The notes below the pieces were generated by a model. That model made no database searches and was not told the DNA's origin. It saw only the letters and a program-made list of their open reading frames with translations. 64,000 nucleotides of DNA, taken from contig NZ_JAGQCS010000006.1 in assembly GCF_024346315.1 (NCBI RefSeq), positions 1 through 64,000 on the forward strand, given 5' to 3'. Origin of the DNA: Cyanobium sp. ATX 6F1 (GTDB taxonomy: Bacteria; Cyanobacteriota; Cyanobacteriia; PCC-6307; Cyanobiaceae). Numbering within the stretch: the stretch's first letter is position 1; each line of letters starts with the position of its first letter. Positions 44,103-53,234 of the stretch are shown in pieces. The position numbers and the translations under genes were made by a program.

Positions 44103-44130
44103 AAAAAAAAGCCCGGCCAGTGCCGAGCTT
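44103..44130 (-). terminator. Terminator of the apcABC operon
   Basis: On the minus strand AGCTCGGC-ACTG-GCCGGGCT forms an 8-bp stem with one wobble, followed by eight T. It lies 30 bp after the apcC stop. Confidence 0.9.
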
Positions 44131-44160
44131 GGATGAAAGTTGGTGAGGTGAGCGAAAGAC

Positions 44161-44361
44161 TCAGTTGCCGACGTTGATCTGACGCCGACCCGCCACGAGT
44201 TCGACCTTCAGAATCTTTCCGCCCTGCTTCATGATGCGCTGTTGTTCAGCGAACCAGCTTTGGTACGGCACCCACTTGGTGAAGTAGGTGTTTTGCAGCT
44301 CGCGCTGGGTCCGAGCCTTTTCAGGACAGGGAATGCAGGCCGTGATCTTGAACAGACGCAT
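44161..44361 (-). CDS. apcC: Phycobilisome core linker LC7.8 (ApcC)
   Basis: A 66-residue protein with the CpcD-like fold of ApcC: MRLFKITACIPCPEKARTQRELQNTYFTKWVPY at the start and GGKILKVELVAGRRQINVG at the end. It caps allophycocyanin trimers in the core cylinders. The gene lies 34 bp after apcB and before the operon terminator. Confidence 0.97.
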   Translation of the reverse strand: MRLFKITACIPCPEKARTQRELQNTYFTKWVPYQSWFAEQQRIMKQGGKILKVELVAGRRQINVGN

Positions 44362-44395
44362 GGGGGTGATCCTCGCGGGGTAGACCGTTGTGGGA

Positions 44396-44884
44396 TCAGT
44401 TGCCCAGACCGGAGCTGATGTAGTCGAGGTAGACGCCCAGTTCACGCCCGGCTTCGGGACCGACCAGCGAGGCAGCCGATTCCTTGATCGCCTGAATCGA
44501 CTGCACCGTGGCGCCGATGGGCACACCCAGGGAGTTGTAGGTCTCCTTGAGGCCATTGAGCACGCGCTCATCGAGGATCGAAGAGTCGCCCGCGAGCATC
44601 GCGTAGGTGGCGTAGCGCAGGTAGTAGTCGAGGTCGCGGATGCAGGCCGCATAGCGACGGGTGGTGTACATGTTGCCGCCCGGACGGGTGATGTCCGTGT
44701 AGAGCAGCGTTTTGGCCACGGCATCTTTGATGATGGCCGAGGCGTTGGCGGAAACGGTGGCGGCAGCGCGCACGCGCAGTTCACCACTGGCGAAGTACTG
44801 CTCGAGGCGACCGATGGAGGAGTCGTCGAGGTAGAGACCCTGAACGTCAGAGAGATTGATGACGTTGGTGATCGCGTCTTGCAT
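44396..44884 (-). CDS. apcB: Allophycocyanin beta subunit
   Basis: A 162-residue phycobiliprotein. The phycocyanobilin-binding Cys81 lies in [25 protein letters not shown], and the conserved methylated Asn71 lies in [10 protein letters not shown]. It pairs with ApcA to form the core trimers that pass energy to the photosystems. Second of the apcA-apcB-apcC operon (39-bp gap after apcA). Confidence 0.98.
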   Translation of the reverse strand: MQDAITNVINLSDVQGLYLDDSSIGRLEQYFASGELRVRAAATVSANASAIIKDAVAKTLLYTDITRPGGNMYTTRRYAACIRDLDYYLRYATYAMLAGDSSILDERVLNGLKETYNSLGVPIGATVQSIQAIKESAASLVGPEAGRELGVYLDYISSGLGN

Positions 44885-44923
44885 AGGTCCGGGGAAGCGG
44901 CGGTGGGGAAGGAGAGGGCAGCC

Positions 44924-45409
44924 TCAGGAAAGGGCGCCGATGACGTAATCGAAGAAGAAGCCAGCTTCTTCAGCGTCAGCTCCGGTGAGCAGAGTGCTTG
45001 AGGCGAATTTCAGTTCGCGCACGGCTTCTGCCATGGCTTCGAGTGGGGTGCCGAGAGCGCGGTACATCTCGCGGGCCCCGATGATGCCGATCTCCTCAAT
45101 GGGAGTGACATCGCCGGCCACGATCCCGTAGGTCACAAGGCGCAGGTAGTAGTCCATGTCGCGGAGGCAGGAGGCCGTCATCTCTTCGCCGTAGGCATTG
45201 CCCCCCGGGGAGATCACGTCTGGACGCTTCTGGAAGAGGGCGCCGCCGGCCTGCTTGACGAGGCGTTCCCGGCTCTCGCTCAGGACTCGAGCCACCCGAA
45301 GCCGGCGTTGACCGCCGGCGACGAAGGACTTGATCTGGTCGAGTTCGCCGGGGCTGAGGTAGCGGGCTTCAGCATCCGCGTTGATGATCGAGTTGGAGAC
45401 GATGCTCAT
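44924..45409 (-). CDS. apcA: Allophycocyanin alpha subunit
   Basis: A 161-residue phycobiliprotein with chromophore Cys81 in [27 protein letters not shown] 45409 gives [30 protein letters not shown], the exact family start; an open frame extends upstream without similarity. It heads the apcABC operon and is preceded by a long AT-enriched leader or promoter region. Confidence 0.98.
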   Translation of the reverse strand: MSIVSNSIINADAEARYLSPGELDQIKSFVAGGQRRLRVARVLSESRERLVKQAGGALFQKRPDVISPGGNAYGEEMTASCLRDMDYYLRLVTYGIVAGDVTPIEEIGIIGAREMYRALGTPLEAMAEAVRELKFASSTLLTGADAEEAGFFFDYVIGALS

Positions 45410-45832
45410 GCAGTTCTGCCTCGAAACAAGCGGTCGCCGTTTAAGGAGACCGATAGCCGGTGGGTAAGGGTGGATGCCTGTGCTCCCTGACTGGGGCTTC
45501 CGAAAGGAGGCCTGGCATGAAGGAGCGGCTTCTGCGTGGCTCAACGGCGCTGCCTTGGGAGGCGTTGCCATTGGGCTGCGGGTCGGCCAGGCGGCAAATC
45601 AGATCAACTGATTGCCGAATTATTCTGCGGCAGGCCGCTGCTCTGACTCGGCCTCCGGTAACAGTTCTTCACGGCGGATTGTTTTTTGAAAACGCTTTGC
45701 GCGCAATGGCTTTCGCGGGAGTTGTTGATACATGGACTCTGCTGCAAATGTTAATCATTTGATCGCGCAAGTCGAACTCTTCCGTCGCGCGGTCCAAGCC
45801 AGATTCAGCCCCCAACGGCCGTGTTGGAAGGC
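45410..45832 (-). promoter_or_regulatory. apcA upstream region
   Basis: About 420 bases without a credible gene; a 100-codon plus-strand frame here (45460-45762) has no recognisable similarity and is rejected. From about 45598 to 45770 the base composition is clearly AT-richer than the rest of the window. Inside it lies the inverted repeat at 45745-45761, and AT-rich -10-like hexamers occur on the minus strand. This is the expected location of the strong apc promoter and 5' leader; the exact start site cannot be fixed by eye. Confidence 0.6.
45745..45761. repeat. AT-rich inverted repeat in the apcA promoter region
   Basis: CAAATG-TTAAT-CATTTG, two perfect 6-base arms around a 5-base centre. 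It lies 336 bp upstream of apcA. The first eight bases (CAAATGTT) recur upstream of apcE in the same orientation. The size and symmetry suit a dimeric regulator site. Confidence 0.5.
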
Positions 45833-45859
45833 AAAAGCGCCCTGCTTAGGACCAGGCGC
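45833..45859 (-). terminator. Terminator after the detached ApcE linker ORF
   Basis: On the minus strand GCGCCTG pairs with CAGGGCGC (one bulged G) around an 8-base loop, followed by TTTT. A second GC-rich hairpin (CTGGCCC/GGGCCAG, 45869-45889) lies between it and the stop codon. Together they close the apcE transcription unit. Confidence 0.65.
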
Positions 45860-45894
45860 CTGCTGAGCCTGGCCCCCTCAGCGGGCCAGGGAGC

Positions 45895-46500
45895 TCAGAT
45901 CGCGCCCTTGGTGGGTGGATTGAGAGCAGCGTTGCCGCCGTAGAGGCTGGCGGTGCGGTTCAGCGTGGTGAGTGGCAGGCCGTCCGGGGTGTCGAGGCCG
46001 CGGAGGTAGGGCACCGTGTCGCGGCCGAAGTTGGTGGCGTACTCGTCGCTGTTGATCAGGGTTTCGAGGGCCCGTTGTTGACCGTGGTTGGCCTGGCTGG
46101 CCAGGAACGCGCTCACTTCGCTGGCCTGGGCGGCCCTCCCTAGCAGAGCGAGGTAGGCCGCCGTTGCGGCCCGCAGCGGGGCCAGCCGGTTCAAGCGCTG
46201 CCCAAACAGCTCGCTGGAGGCCAGGAGCGCCACGAATTCCGACACCGAGATGTGGCCATCACGGAGCTGGGATTCGGCATCACCGAGGCGTTCTGAGGCC
46301 AGCACATCACGATTGAGGAGTTGGCGATAAACGTTGCGGAGCACGCTCTGCAACTCGCCTTCGCCGGGGAACCTTGACAGCCGCAAGCGCTCCGGGAGGC
46401 TGCGGCGGCGGGTCAGCCCCTGGGGCTTGCCGGGACGCAGGGCCTTGGCCATCGCCGAAACCGGCGGTTCGCTAGCGACGAAGCCGCGGCTGCTGCCCAT
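45895..46500 (-). CDS. Stand-alone phycobilisome linker: detached third REP domain and C-terminus of ApcE
   Basis: A 201-residue ORF. Residues about 50-168 form a phycobilisome linker (REP) domain (VLRNVYRQLLNRDVL.., DGHISVSEFVALLASSELF, LETLINSDEYATNFGRDTVPYLRGL), and the end, NRTASLYGGNAALNPPTKGAI, is the standard C-terminus of full-length ApcE. A basic, Pro/Arg-rich N-terminal stretch precedes the REP domain. It is in the same frame as apcE but separated from it by four in-frame stops in 90 bases. ATG 46500 is the first possible start (ATG 46452 the next); neither has a clear ribosome-binding site. It is either an independent core linker or a remnant left by truncation of apcE. Confidence 0.8.
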   Translation of the reverse strand: MGSSRGFVASEPPVSAMAKALRPGKPQGLTRRRSLPERLRLSRFPGEGELQSVLRNVYRQLLNRDVLASERLGDAESQLRDGHISVSEFVALLASSELFGQRLNRLAPLRAATAAYLALLGRAAQASEVSAFLASQANHGQQRALETLINSDEYATNFGRDTVPYLRGLDTPDGLPLTTLNRTASLYGGNAALNPPTKGAI

Positions 46501-46587
46501 CAGCGGCTTTCAAGTTGGCGGCACCCAGGTACTGCAGGGCTAGGTCTCTGGGGTGGGTGGAGAGATGGGTCCGCCCGCTCAGGAGAG

Positions 46588-48975
46588 CTAGACCTGCGTG
46601 GCCACCTGCTTGGGCTGCCAGCGAGCGGCGCTCCAGCGGCGGGTGGGAGGGGGGTTCTCGGGCCAGCTCTGGGGAGCGATGGTGGCGAAGCTCCCCGTGG
46701 CGGTGTCGCTGCCGCTGGTGTCGAAACCTTGAGCGTCGTCGTCGTTGGCGCTGATCTTGGCTTTCCAGCCGCCCAATACCACCCGCTTGCGGGCGGTCAG
46801 GTTGCGCGGGGTGACCTCCGAGCTGTTGACGATGCCCTCCTGAGTTCTCACATCGGGCCGCCTTAACTGCTGGGGCTGGATGTCCGCATAGGCGCCGGCG
46901 TTGAAGGGCCGTTTGAGGGCGGGCACCCGTCGCGCGTTGAGATCGTTCGCGGTGATGAAGCGCTCGTACGGGACGGTGTCCTCACCGAAGCTTTCGCTGT
47001 ATTCGGAGCTAGCGAGGATGGCATCCACCACCCCGTAAAAACCCTTTCGGGCCGCGGTGTCGAAGTAGCCGTCAATTTCCCAGCGACCGAAGGTGGGGCG
47101 ACCCAGCAGCCGGCGGTGGATGATCTCGATCGCCTTGGTGATGTACAGACCGTTCCAGTAGCGGCGACGGAAAGCGGTTGAGCGAGCCACCTCACGGATG
47201 AAGTCCCGCAGGCAGATGTCGCCATTCTCGAGCTTGATCTCCTCCACCTTCAGGCGCTCACCGGCATAGCCGGCCGTGCCCAGCACCTGCACGTAGACGG
47301 CGTCGATCACCGCGCTGGTGCTTGATTCGGTTCGGCGAATGCTGGGTTGTCCACCACGGCGCGGAACCGAGGAGCCGCCGGTGGAGATCTGCTGCAGGCG
47401 CACCAGTTTCGGCCCCACCCGGCGGGGCTTGGCCTTGCGGAACTGGGGGCTGTCCATCTGCCCCGGCTGGGCGATGCCGTTGCCGATCAGGATCCGTCGG
47501 TTGTCGTAACCGACAGGAGCTGGACGGGTGGCCACGGACGCCGTGCCCGAGGGGAAGATGGCGCCGTAGTTGAGGGCGAGCGGGTCGTTGCCGCCGCCGT
47601 AGGCGTGTTGATCGGCGAAGGGCTGGCGGTAGGAGGCGTAGAGCGTGACGTACTGCGGTGCCCCCTCGAAGGGCGCGCTGAAATTGAACAGCTTGCGGTT
47701 GGACCCCCAGCCGGCGCTCTCCTGGGCTTCCTCCCCGAGATCGCGCAGGAAGGGAACGGTTTCCTCCCCGAACACCCGGGCGTATTCCTGGGTGTTGATC
47801 AGAGCGTCGACCAAGCCCTTGAGGCCCTGGGCACTGACGATGTCGAAGTAGCGGGTGAACTCCTCTCGGGAGCTGATGCCTCGGCCAAGGAAGTGGCGGA
47901 AGGCCAGCTCGACGGCGCGGCTGTTGGAGAAGCGCCCGTAGAACTGCTGGCGGTACTCCTTGCTCTGGCCAAGGGAGCGGATGAACTCGCGCATCGAGAT
48001 CTGTCCCTGACGCACCTGGGTGGCCTCAACAGGGCTCACCACCTGGCTGTAGCCCTTGACGATGTCGCGCTCGAACACCTGCCTGTAGGCCGCCCGGATC
48101 ACCTCGGCCTTCTGGGCGCCGGTCTGGCCGGGCTTGATGTTGTAGCGGGGGGCCTTGCCCTGGGCTGCCAGCGCGTAGTTGGCAGGTAGCTGCAGACCCT
48201 GGTTTTCGGGGCTGCCGAGACGCTGGCGGGGGGAGGGGGTGGGAACGTCGAGTTCCTTGATCAGGACGTTGAAGGCCTCGATCACCAGGCTCCGGGCTTC
48301 AGGCTCGCCGTTGAACAGCTCCGCGGCGGCGGCGCGCATTTCCTGCAGGGCCACGTTGGTGGCTGTCAGGGAGCATCCCTTCTCGAGCACATCCCGCAGG
48401 CCGCGGGTGTTCACAGAAAGGATGCTGGGGTCGCCGGCCATCACTGAGTAGCCCACGTAACGCAGGAACCAGGCCAGGTCGCGCACGGATTTGCGCATGC
48501 GCTCCGTGCCGTACAGGGCGACGCTGATCGGGCTGAAGCCGGTGGGGAGCACGACGCGCACATCCGCATCGGCCTGGAGGCCCCCAAGAACCCTGCCCAG
48601 GAAGCCCTTGGTGGCACTGCCCTGGGCAAACGTGGCGACCGAGGCCGCAAAGGCGATCTGATCGGCCGCCAGGGGCGTGGCCTCAGCGCTGCGTTGGGAC
48701 TCCGGGGTCAGCGGGGCATCGAGGTAGGAGAGCGGGGTACCGCCGGAGAAGATGCGGTTCGCCGCGCGACCAACGATGCCATCGGCGTTGGCCGACAGAC
48801 GCCTGGCGACCTCCACACGTACGAGACCGGTCTGGAAGAAGGTGCTGAGGTTGTCGAGCTCGCCGAGATCGGGGAAGCGGTCCTGTTGCTCCGCCTGACG
48901 GACGCTGGAGAGCGGCAGGGTGTCAAACAGCTGGGGTGAAACCCTGGGGCTGCCGCTGCTGGCGGTCACGGTCAT
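46588..48975 (-). CDS. apcE: Phycobilisome core-membrane linker ApcE (short, two-REP form)
   Basis: A 795-residue protein. Its N-terminal phycobiliprotein-like domain (1-about 240) carries chromophore Cys201 in EKGCSLTATNVAL and the PB-loop around 80-145. REP1 spans about 290-415 (AEVIRAAYRQVFERDI..GEETVPFLRDLG), an arm follows to about 550, and REP2 spans 554-672 (SAVIDAVYVQVLG..EDTVPYERF). A third arm to 795 then stops at TAG. ApcE is the terminal emitter and scaffold of the phycobilisome core. Three REP domains are expected in related picocyanobacteria; here the third is encoded separately just downstream. Start ATG 48975 (MTVTASSGSPRVSP) is the family N-terminus. Confidence 0.95.
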   Translation of the reverse strand: MTVTASSGSPRVSPQLFDTLPLSSVRQAEQQDRFPDLGELDNLSTFFQTGLVRVEVARRLSANADGIVGRAANRIFSGGTPLSYLDAPLTPESQRSAEATPLAADQIAFAASVATFAQGSATKGFLGRVLGGLQADADVRVVLPTGFSPISVALYGTERMRKSVRDLAWFLRYVGYSVMAGDPSILSVNTRGLRDVLEKGCSLTATNVALQEMRAAAAELFNGEPEARSLVIEAFNVLIKELDVPTPSPRQRLGSPENQGLQLPANYALAAQGKAPRYNIKPGQTGAQKAEVIRAAYRQVFERDIVKGYSQVVSPVEATQVRQGQISMREFIRSLGQSKEYRQQFYGRFSNSRAVELAFRHFLGRGISSREEFTRYFDIVSAQGLKGLVDALINTQEYARVFGEETVPFLRDLGEEAQESAGWGSNRKLFNFSAPFEGAPQYVTLYASYRQPFADQHAYGGGNDPLALNYGAIFPSGTASVATRPAPVGYDNRRILIGNGIAQPGQMDSPQFRKAKPRRVGPKLVRLQQISTGGSSVPRRGGQPSIRRTESSTSAVIDAVYVQVLGTAGYAGERLKVEEIKLENGDICLRDFIREVARSTAFRRRYWNGLYITKAIEIIHRRLLGRPTFGRWEIDGYFDTAARKGFYGVVDAILASSEYSESFGEDTVPYERFITANDLNARRVPALKRPFNAGAYADIQPQQLRRPDVRTQEGIVNSSEVTPRNLTARKRVVLGGWKAKISANDDDAQGFDTSGSDTATGSFATIAPQSWPENPPPTRRWSAARWQPKQVATQV

Positions 48976-49040
48976 GAACGAGAGCGAGCCTGGCCAAGGA
49001 ACGTTACGGCTGGCCCTGGTGCCGATCGGGGGGCCATGAA

Positions 49041-49050
49041 CAAATGTTTG
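49041..49050. promoter_or_regulatory. CAAATGTTTG motif upstream of apcE
   Basis: A short AT-rich motif about 70 bp upstream of the apcE ATG, in the divergent region shared with a methyltransferase gene. It shares CAAATGTT with the apcA upstream inverted repeat. Functional status is inferred only from the recurrence. Confidence 0.35.
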
Positions 49051-49139
49051 CAGCCCCCAGGCCGTGTGGTTCCCAGGTCCGTCGGCCCCATGAAAAGCTC
49101 CCCTGGTCAGCGTCCAGCGTTCCGCCGCCCTCCCCATCC

Positions 49140-50333
49140 ATGCCCGAGGGATCCACCGATGCCGCCACTCCCGTGGTGAGCGCCTTCTACGACCGCTTTC
49201 CCTACCCCGGTGACCCCCTCCAGGACGGCCCTCCCCCCGGGTACAACTGGCGTTGGTGTGTGCCCTGCGCCTACGGCGTCTGCACCGGTGCCGTGCCGGA
49301 ATGGCCCGAACCGCTGCGGATCCTGGACGCGGGTTGTGGCACCGGTGTCAGCACCGACTACCTGGCCCACCTCAACCCGGGCGCCGAGATCCTGGCGGTG
49401 GACATCAGCCCCGGCACCCTTGAGGTGGCCCGCGAACGGTTGCGCCGCTCGGGTGCCGCCGGGCGCGCCTCGGTGCGGATCGAGCAGCGCAGCCTGCTGG
49501 ACCTGGCGGGCGAAGGACCGTTCGATTACATCAACTCCGTTGGCGTCCTCCATCACCTCAAGCAGCCCCAGGCGGGGCTCAGGGCCCTGGCCGAGCTGCT
49601 GCGGCAGGGGGGGCTGCTGCACCTCTTCCTCTACGCCGATGGGGGACGCTGGGAGATCCACCGCACCCAACGGGCCCTGACGCTGGTGGGTGCAGGAGCC
49701 GACGGGGAGGGGCTGCGCCTGGGCCGCGAACTGCTCGCGAGCCTGCCGGAGCGGAACCGCCTGCGCCGTCACCATGAACAGCGCTGGGCCCTGGACACGG
49801 CCGCGGATGCCAACTTCGCCGACATGTATCTGCATCCCCAGGAGAGCAGCTACGACCTCGATCGCCTGTTCGCCTTCGTGGCCGCCGCTGACCTGCAGTT
49901 CGCCGGCTTCTCCAATCCCCAGGTCTGGGATCCCGCCCGCCTGCTCGAGGGGGAGCTTCTGGAACGGGCCCGGGCCCTGCCGAAGCGGGAACAGTGGCAA
50001 CTGGTCGAGGCGCTCGATCCCGACATCAGCCATTTCGAGTTCTTCCTCAGCCAGGGGGAACTGGCGGCGGCCGACTGGAGCCGTGATCAGGTGGTGCTTG
50101 CGGCCCGCGGTCAGCGCAACCCCTGTCTCTGGGGCTGGCCGGGGTCCAGCCTGCTGGGTCCTGATCTGGAGCCCCTCAACCTGGAGCCTGAAGCGGTCGC
50201 CTTGCTGCAGGCGATCGACGCGGCCGGGGCGGACACGCCCCTGGGCGAGCTGGATCTGGATTGGGCCCCGGAGCCTCTGGCCGCCGTGGCACGGGGACTT
50301 GTGAGCCGGCAGCTGTTGCTGCTCAGGCCCTGA
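49140..50333 (+). CDS. Class I SAM-dependent methyltransferase
   Basis: A 397-residue protein with VVSAFYDRFPYPGD at the N-terminus, motif I ILDAGCGTGVSTDYLA, AVDISPGTLEVARERL and FDYINSVGVLHHLKQP (motif post-II). A helical C-terminal half of about 200 residues, unlike small methyltransferases, follows. The FYDRFPYP start is typical of a cyanobacterial family of unassigned substrate. ATG 49140 is preferred over an upstream frame extension. It is divergent from apcE. Confidence 0.82.
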   Translation: MPEGSTDAATPVVSAFYDRFPYPGDPLQDGPPPGYNWRWCVPCAYGVCTGAVPEWPEPLRILDAGCGTGVSTDYLAHLNPGAEILAVDISPGTLEVARERLRRSGAAGRASVRIEQRSLLDLAGEGPFDYINSVGVLHHLKQPQAGLRALAELLRQGGLLHLFLYADGGRWEIHRTQRALTLVGAGADGEGLRLGRELLASLPERNRLRRHHEQRWALDTAADANFADMYLHPQESSYDLDRLFAFVAAADLQFAGFSNPQVWDPARLLEGELLERARALPKREQWQLVEALDPDISHFEFFLSQGELAAADWSRDQVVLAARGQRNPCLWGWPGSSLLGPDLEPLNLEPEAVALLQAIDAAGADTPLGELDLDWAPEPLAAVARGLVSRQLLLLRP

Positions 50334-50345
50334 GCGGAAGGGGCT

Positions 50346-50357
50346 GCGTGATAAATT
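50346..50357 (+). promoter_or_regulatory. Possible promoter element of the atp operon
   Basis: GCGTGATAAATT is the only AT-rich hexamer-bearing stretch in the 155 bases between the methyltransferase and atpI, with a GATAAAT -10-like core. No convincing -35 is seen. Confidence 0.3.
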
Positions 50358-50488
50358 CCGCACGCCTTTTCAGAGCCTCGGCGCCCTTGTTGGCCAGCCC
50401 TGATCAACATCTCGAGTTGCTCTCCACCCAGGGGTCGGAACTCGCGCTGGAAGCAGGATCTGACCCAGGGTTGAAGCCTGAACCGGTG

Positions 50489-50923
50489 ATGACCTCCTCC
50501 CCTGCGGAGGTGGCCATGGCCGAAACGCTCCCCCTTGGTGGGGCTCGTTTACAGACCAGCGGCGACATGGCTGATTACGCGCGGCTCAAGCGGCGCCTGA
50601 TCCAGGCCACCCTGATCGCTTCCGCTACGGCGGTGCCGATCGCTGCCTTGGCCTTTGACCTCTCCACGGCAGGAAGTCTTCTGGTCGGTGCCCTCGCCGG
50701 GCTCCTCTACCTGTGGCTTCTTTCCCGCAGCGTGGACAAGCTCGGCAACGGCGCCAAGTCAGTGGGAAAGGTCCAGCTTCTGGTGCCTGTGGTGCTCGTC
50801 ATCGCCTCCACCAGGATCCCCCAGATGGATCTCCTTCCAGCCCTGATCGGTTTCCTGCTCTACAAACCCGCCCTTCTGATCCAAGGGCTGCTCGATGCCA
50901 GAGTTGGTTCAACCCAGCGCTGA
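50489..50923 (+). CDS. atpI: ATP synthase accessory protein Atp1/AtpI
   Basis: A 144-residue protein with about four hydrophobic segments after an N-terminal cytosolic stretch ([83 protein letters not shown]). It is the cyanobacterial AtpI homologue, thought to help c-ring assembly or ion supply. ATG 50489 is chosen; 50516 and 50567 are alternatives. First gene of the atp operon. Confidence 0.82.
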   Translation: MTSSPAEVAMAETLPLGGARLQTSGDMADYARLKRRLIQATLIASATAVPIAALAFDLSTAGSLLVGALAGLLYLWLLSRSVDKLGNGAKSVGKVQLLVPVVLVIASTRIPQMDLLPALIGFLLYKPALLIQGLLDARVGSTQR

Positions 50924-50993
50924 TCAGCACGAGTCTCCAGCCCCGCCTCCTCCACCCCATCCGTCGCTTGAGCGACACCGAACGTTCAGCCCG

Positions 50994-51722
50994 ATGGTTC
51001 CCTTGCCACTCAATCTTCCCTTCGCCGCCCTGGAGGTTGGACAACACCTCTACTGGCACCTGGGCAACTACAACATCCATGGCCAGATCTTCCTGAGCTC
51101 CTGGGTGGTGATTGGAGCCCTGCTGACCGTTGTGGTGATCGGATCCCGCAAGTTGGAGCGCGATCCCCGCGGTCTCCAGAACCTGCTGGAATATCTCTGG
51201 GCCTACATTCGTGATATCGCGCGTGATTATATCGGAGAAAAGGCCTATAGAGATTGGCTGCCTTTCATCGGCACCCTTTTCTTGTTCATCTTCGTCAGCA
51301 ACTGGGGCGGTGCCCTGATCCCCTGGAAACTCATCCACCTTCCCAGTGGGGAATTGGGTGCCCCCACCGCAGACATCAACACCACCATCGCCCTGGCCCT
51401 GCTGGTTTCTCTGGCCTACTTCTATGCCGGCCTGAGTCGTAAGGGCTTCCGATACTTCGAGTACTACGTGGAGCCCACGCCGATCATGTTGCCTTTCAAG
51501 ATCGTCGAGGATTTCACCAAGCCGCTCTCGCTTTCTTTCCGTTTGTTCGGCAACATCCTTGCCGATGAACTTGTTGTGGCGGTGCTGGCTTTTCTCGTTC
51601 CCCTCATCGTTCCCTTGCCCGTGATGTTCCTGGGTCTGTTCACAAGCGCGATCCAGGCATTGATCTTCGCCACCCTCGCCGCCTACTACATCGGCGAGGC
51701 CGTCCATGAATCCCACGCCTGA
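50994..51722 (+). CDS. atpB: ATP synthase F0 subunit a
   Basis: A 242-residue stator membrane subunit. The proton half-channel helices contain the essential Arg in [17 protein letters not shown], and the C-terminus ends [24 protein letters not shown] 50994 gives [24 protein letters not shown], the family start; a longer frame overlaps atpI without similarity. It follows atpI by 70 bp. Confidence 0.97.
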   Translation: MVPLPLNLPFAALEVGQHLYWHLGNYNIHGQIFLSSWVVIGALLTVVVIGSRKLERDPRGLQNLLEYLWAYIRDIARDYIGEKAYRDWLPFIGTLFLFIFVSNWGGALIPWKLIHLPSGELGAPTADINTTIALALLVSLAYFYAGLSRKGFRYFEYYVEPTPIMLPFKIVEDFTKPLSLSFRLFGNILADELVVAVLAFLVPLIVPLPVMFLGLFTSAIQALIFATLAAYYIGEAVHESHA

Positions 51723-51734
51723 ATCCAGACCTGA

Positions 51735-52142
<408 letters not shown>

Positions 52143-52242
52143 TCACGCCCAGAGGGAAAGGCCTTCCGGAGCGTTCCATCCCCCGCTCCGGAGCGTCACT
52201 CCCCACCGTCCACCGTCCTGATCACTCCAGCGCTCCTGCCCC

Positions 52243-52713
52243 ATGACCAGCTGGCTCCTGCTTGCCGCAGCCGGTACACCGGAGGGGGGTCTCTTCGACC
52301 TCGATGCCACCCTGCCGCTCATGGCGGTGCAGGTGGTGCTCCTCACCTTCATTCTCAACGCCCTGTTCTTCCGTCCCATCGGCCGGACGGTCGAGGAGCG
52401 CGAGGGCTACATCGCCACCAGCCGCGCTGATTCCAAGCAGAAGCTTGCCCAGGCTCAACGGCTCGAGGCTGACCTCAAGACCCAGCTCAAGGAGGCCCGT
52501 CAGGAAGCCCAGAAGCTGATCGTTGCGGCCGAGGAAGAAACCGACCGCCTCTACCGCGACGCCCTGGCGGCCGCGATGGCCGATTCCAATGCCAGTCGGG
52601 AAAAGGCTCGCCGGGAGATCGACACCCAGCGGGAAACCGCGATGGGGCAGATCCTTCTTGACGCCGATCAGCTCGGAGACCTCATTGTCCAACGTCTGCT
52701 GGCTGCCCAATGA
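52243..52713 (+). CDS. atpF2: ATP synthase F0 subunit b'
   Basis: A 156-residue peripheral-stalk subunit, the cyanobacterial and plastid b' partner of b (also called atpG). One membrane helix near the N-terminus ([20 protein letters not shown]) is followed by a long coiled coil ([30 protein letters not shown]..). Its stop overlaps the atpF start (ATGA). Confidence 0.95.
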   Translation: MTSWLLLAAAGTPEGGLFDLDATLPLMAVQVVLLTFILNALFFRPIGRTVEEREGYIATSRADSKQKLAQAQRLEADLKTQLKEARQEAQKLIVAAEEETDRLYRDALAAAMADSNASREKARREIDTQRETAMGQILLDADQLGDLIVQRLLAAQ

Positions 52714-53234
52714 TCACCTTCGTTGCCCCTCTGCTGGCCAGCCACGGAAGCTTCGGTTTCAACCTGGATCCGTTTGAGACCAACATCATCAACCTGGCGA
52801 TCGTGATCGCCGGTCTGTGGAAGTTTCTGCCCGGTTTTCTGGGCGCGATCCTGGAACGGCGCCGTAGCGCGATCCTCACTGAGCTGAACGATGCCGAGAA
52901 CCGTCTGGCTGAAGCCGCCACTTCGTTAGCGGAAGCTCAGCAGGCCCTTGCTGCGGCTCAGCAAAAAGCGGCCAAGATCCTCACCGACGGACAAGCCCGG
53001 GCGCAGTCGATTCGCCTCGAGAGCGAATTGCGCACCGTTGAAGAGATGGCGCGCATGAAGCAGGGCGCCGCCACTGATCTGAGTTCAGAAGCGGCCCGGG
53101 TGACCACCCTGCTGCGCCGGGAAGCGGCCCGGCTGGCGATCGAGAAAGCCCTGACCTCGCTGCCTTCCCAACTCGATCAAGCGGCCCAGGCTCGGCTGAT
53201 CGATCAGTCCATCGCCAACCTGGGGGCCTCCTGA
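52710..53234 (+). CDS. atpF: ATP synthase F0 subunit b
   Basis: A 174-residue peripheral-stalk subunit with [38 protein letters not shown] at the N-terminus and a long alanine-rich coiled coil. It overlaps b' by 4 bp and shares its last base with the atpH start, indicating translational coupling. Confidence 0.96.
   Translation: MITFVAPLLASHGSFGFNLDPFETNIINLAIVIAGLWKFLPGFLGAILERRRSAILTELNDAENRLAEAATSLAEAQQALAAAQQKAAKILTDGQARAQSIRLESELRTVEEMARMKQGAATDLSSEAARVTTLLRREAARLAIEKALTSLPSQLDQAAQARLIDQSIANLGAS

Noticed and set aside
45460-45762. A 100-codon plus-strand frame in the apcA upstream region
   Set aside because: No similarity, atypical composition, and it covers the expected apc promoter.
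46500-46590. The apcE interruption as a simple frameshift or single sequencing error
   Set aside because: Both halves are in the same frame and four separate stop codons lie in the 90-base spacer; one error cannot restore continuity.
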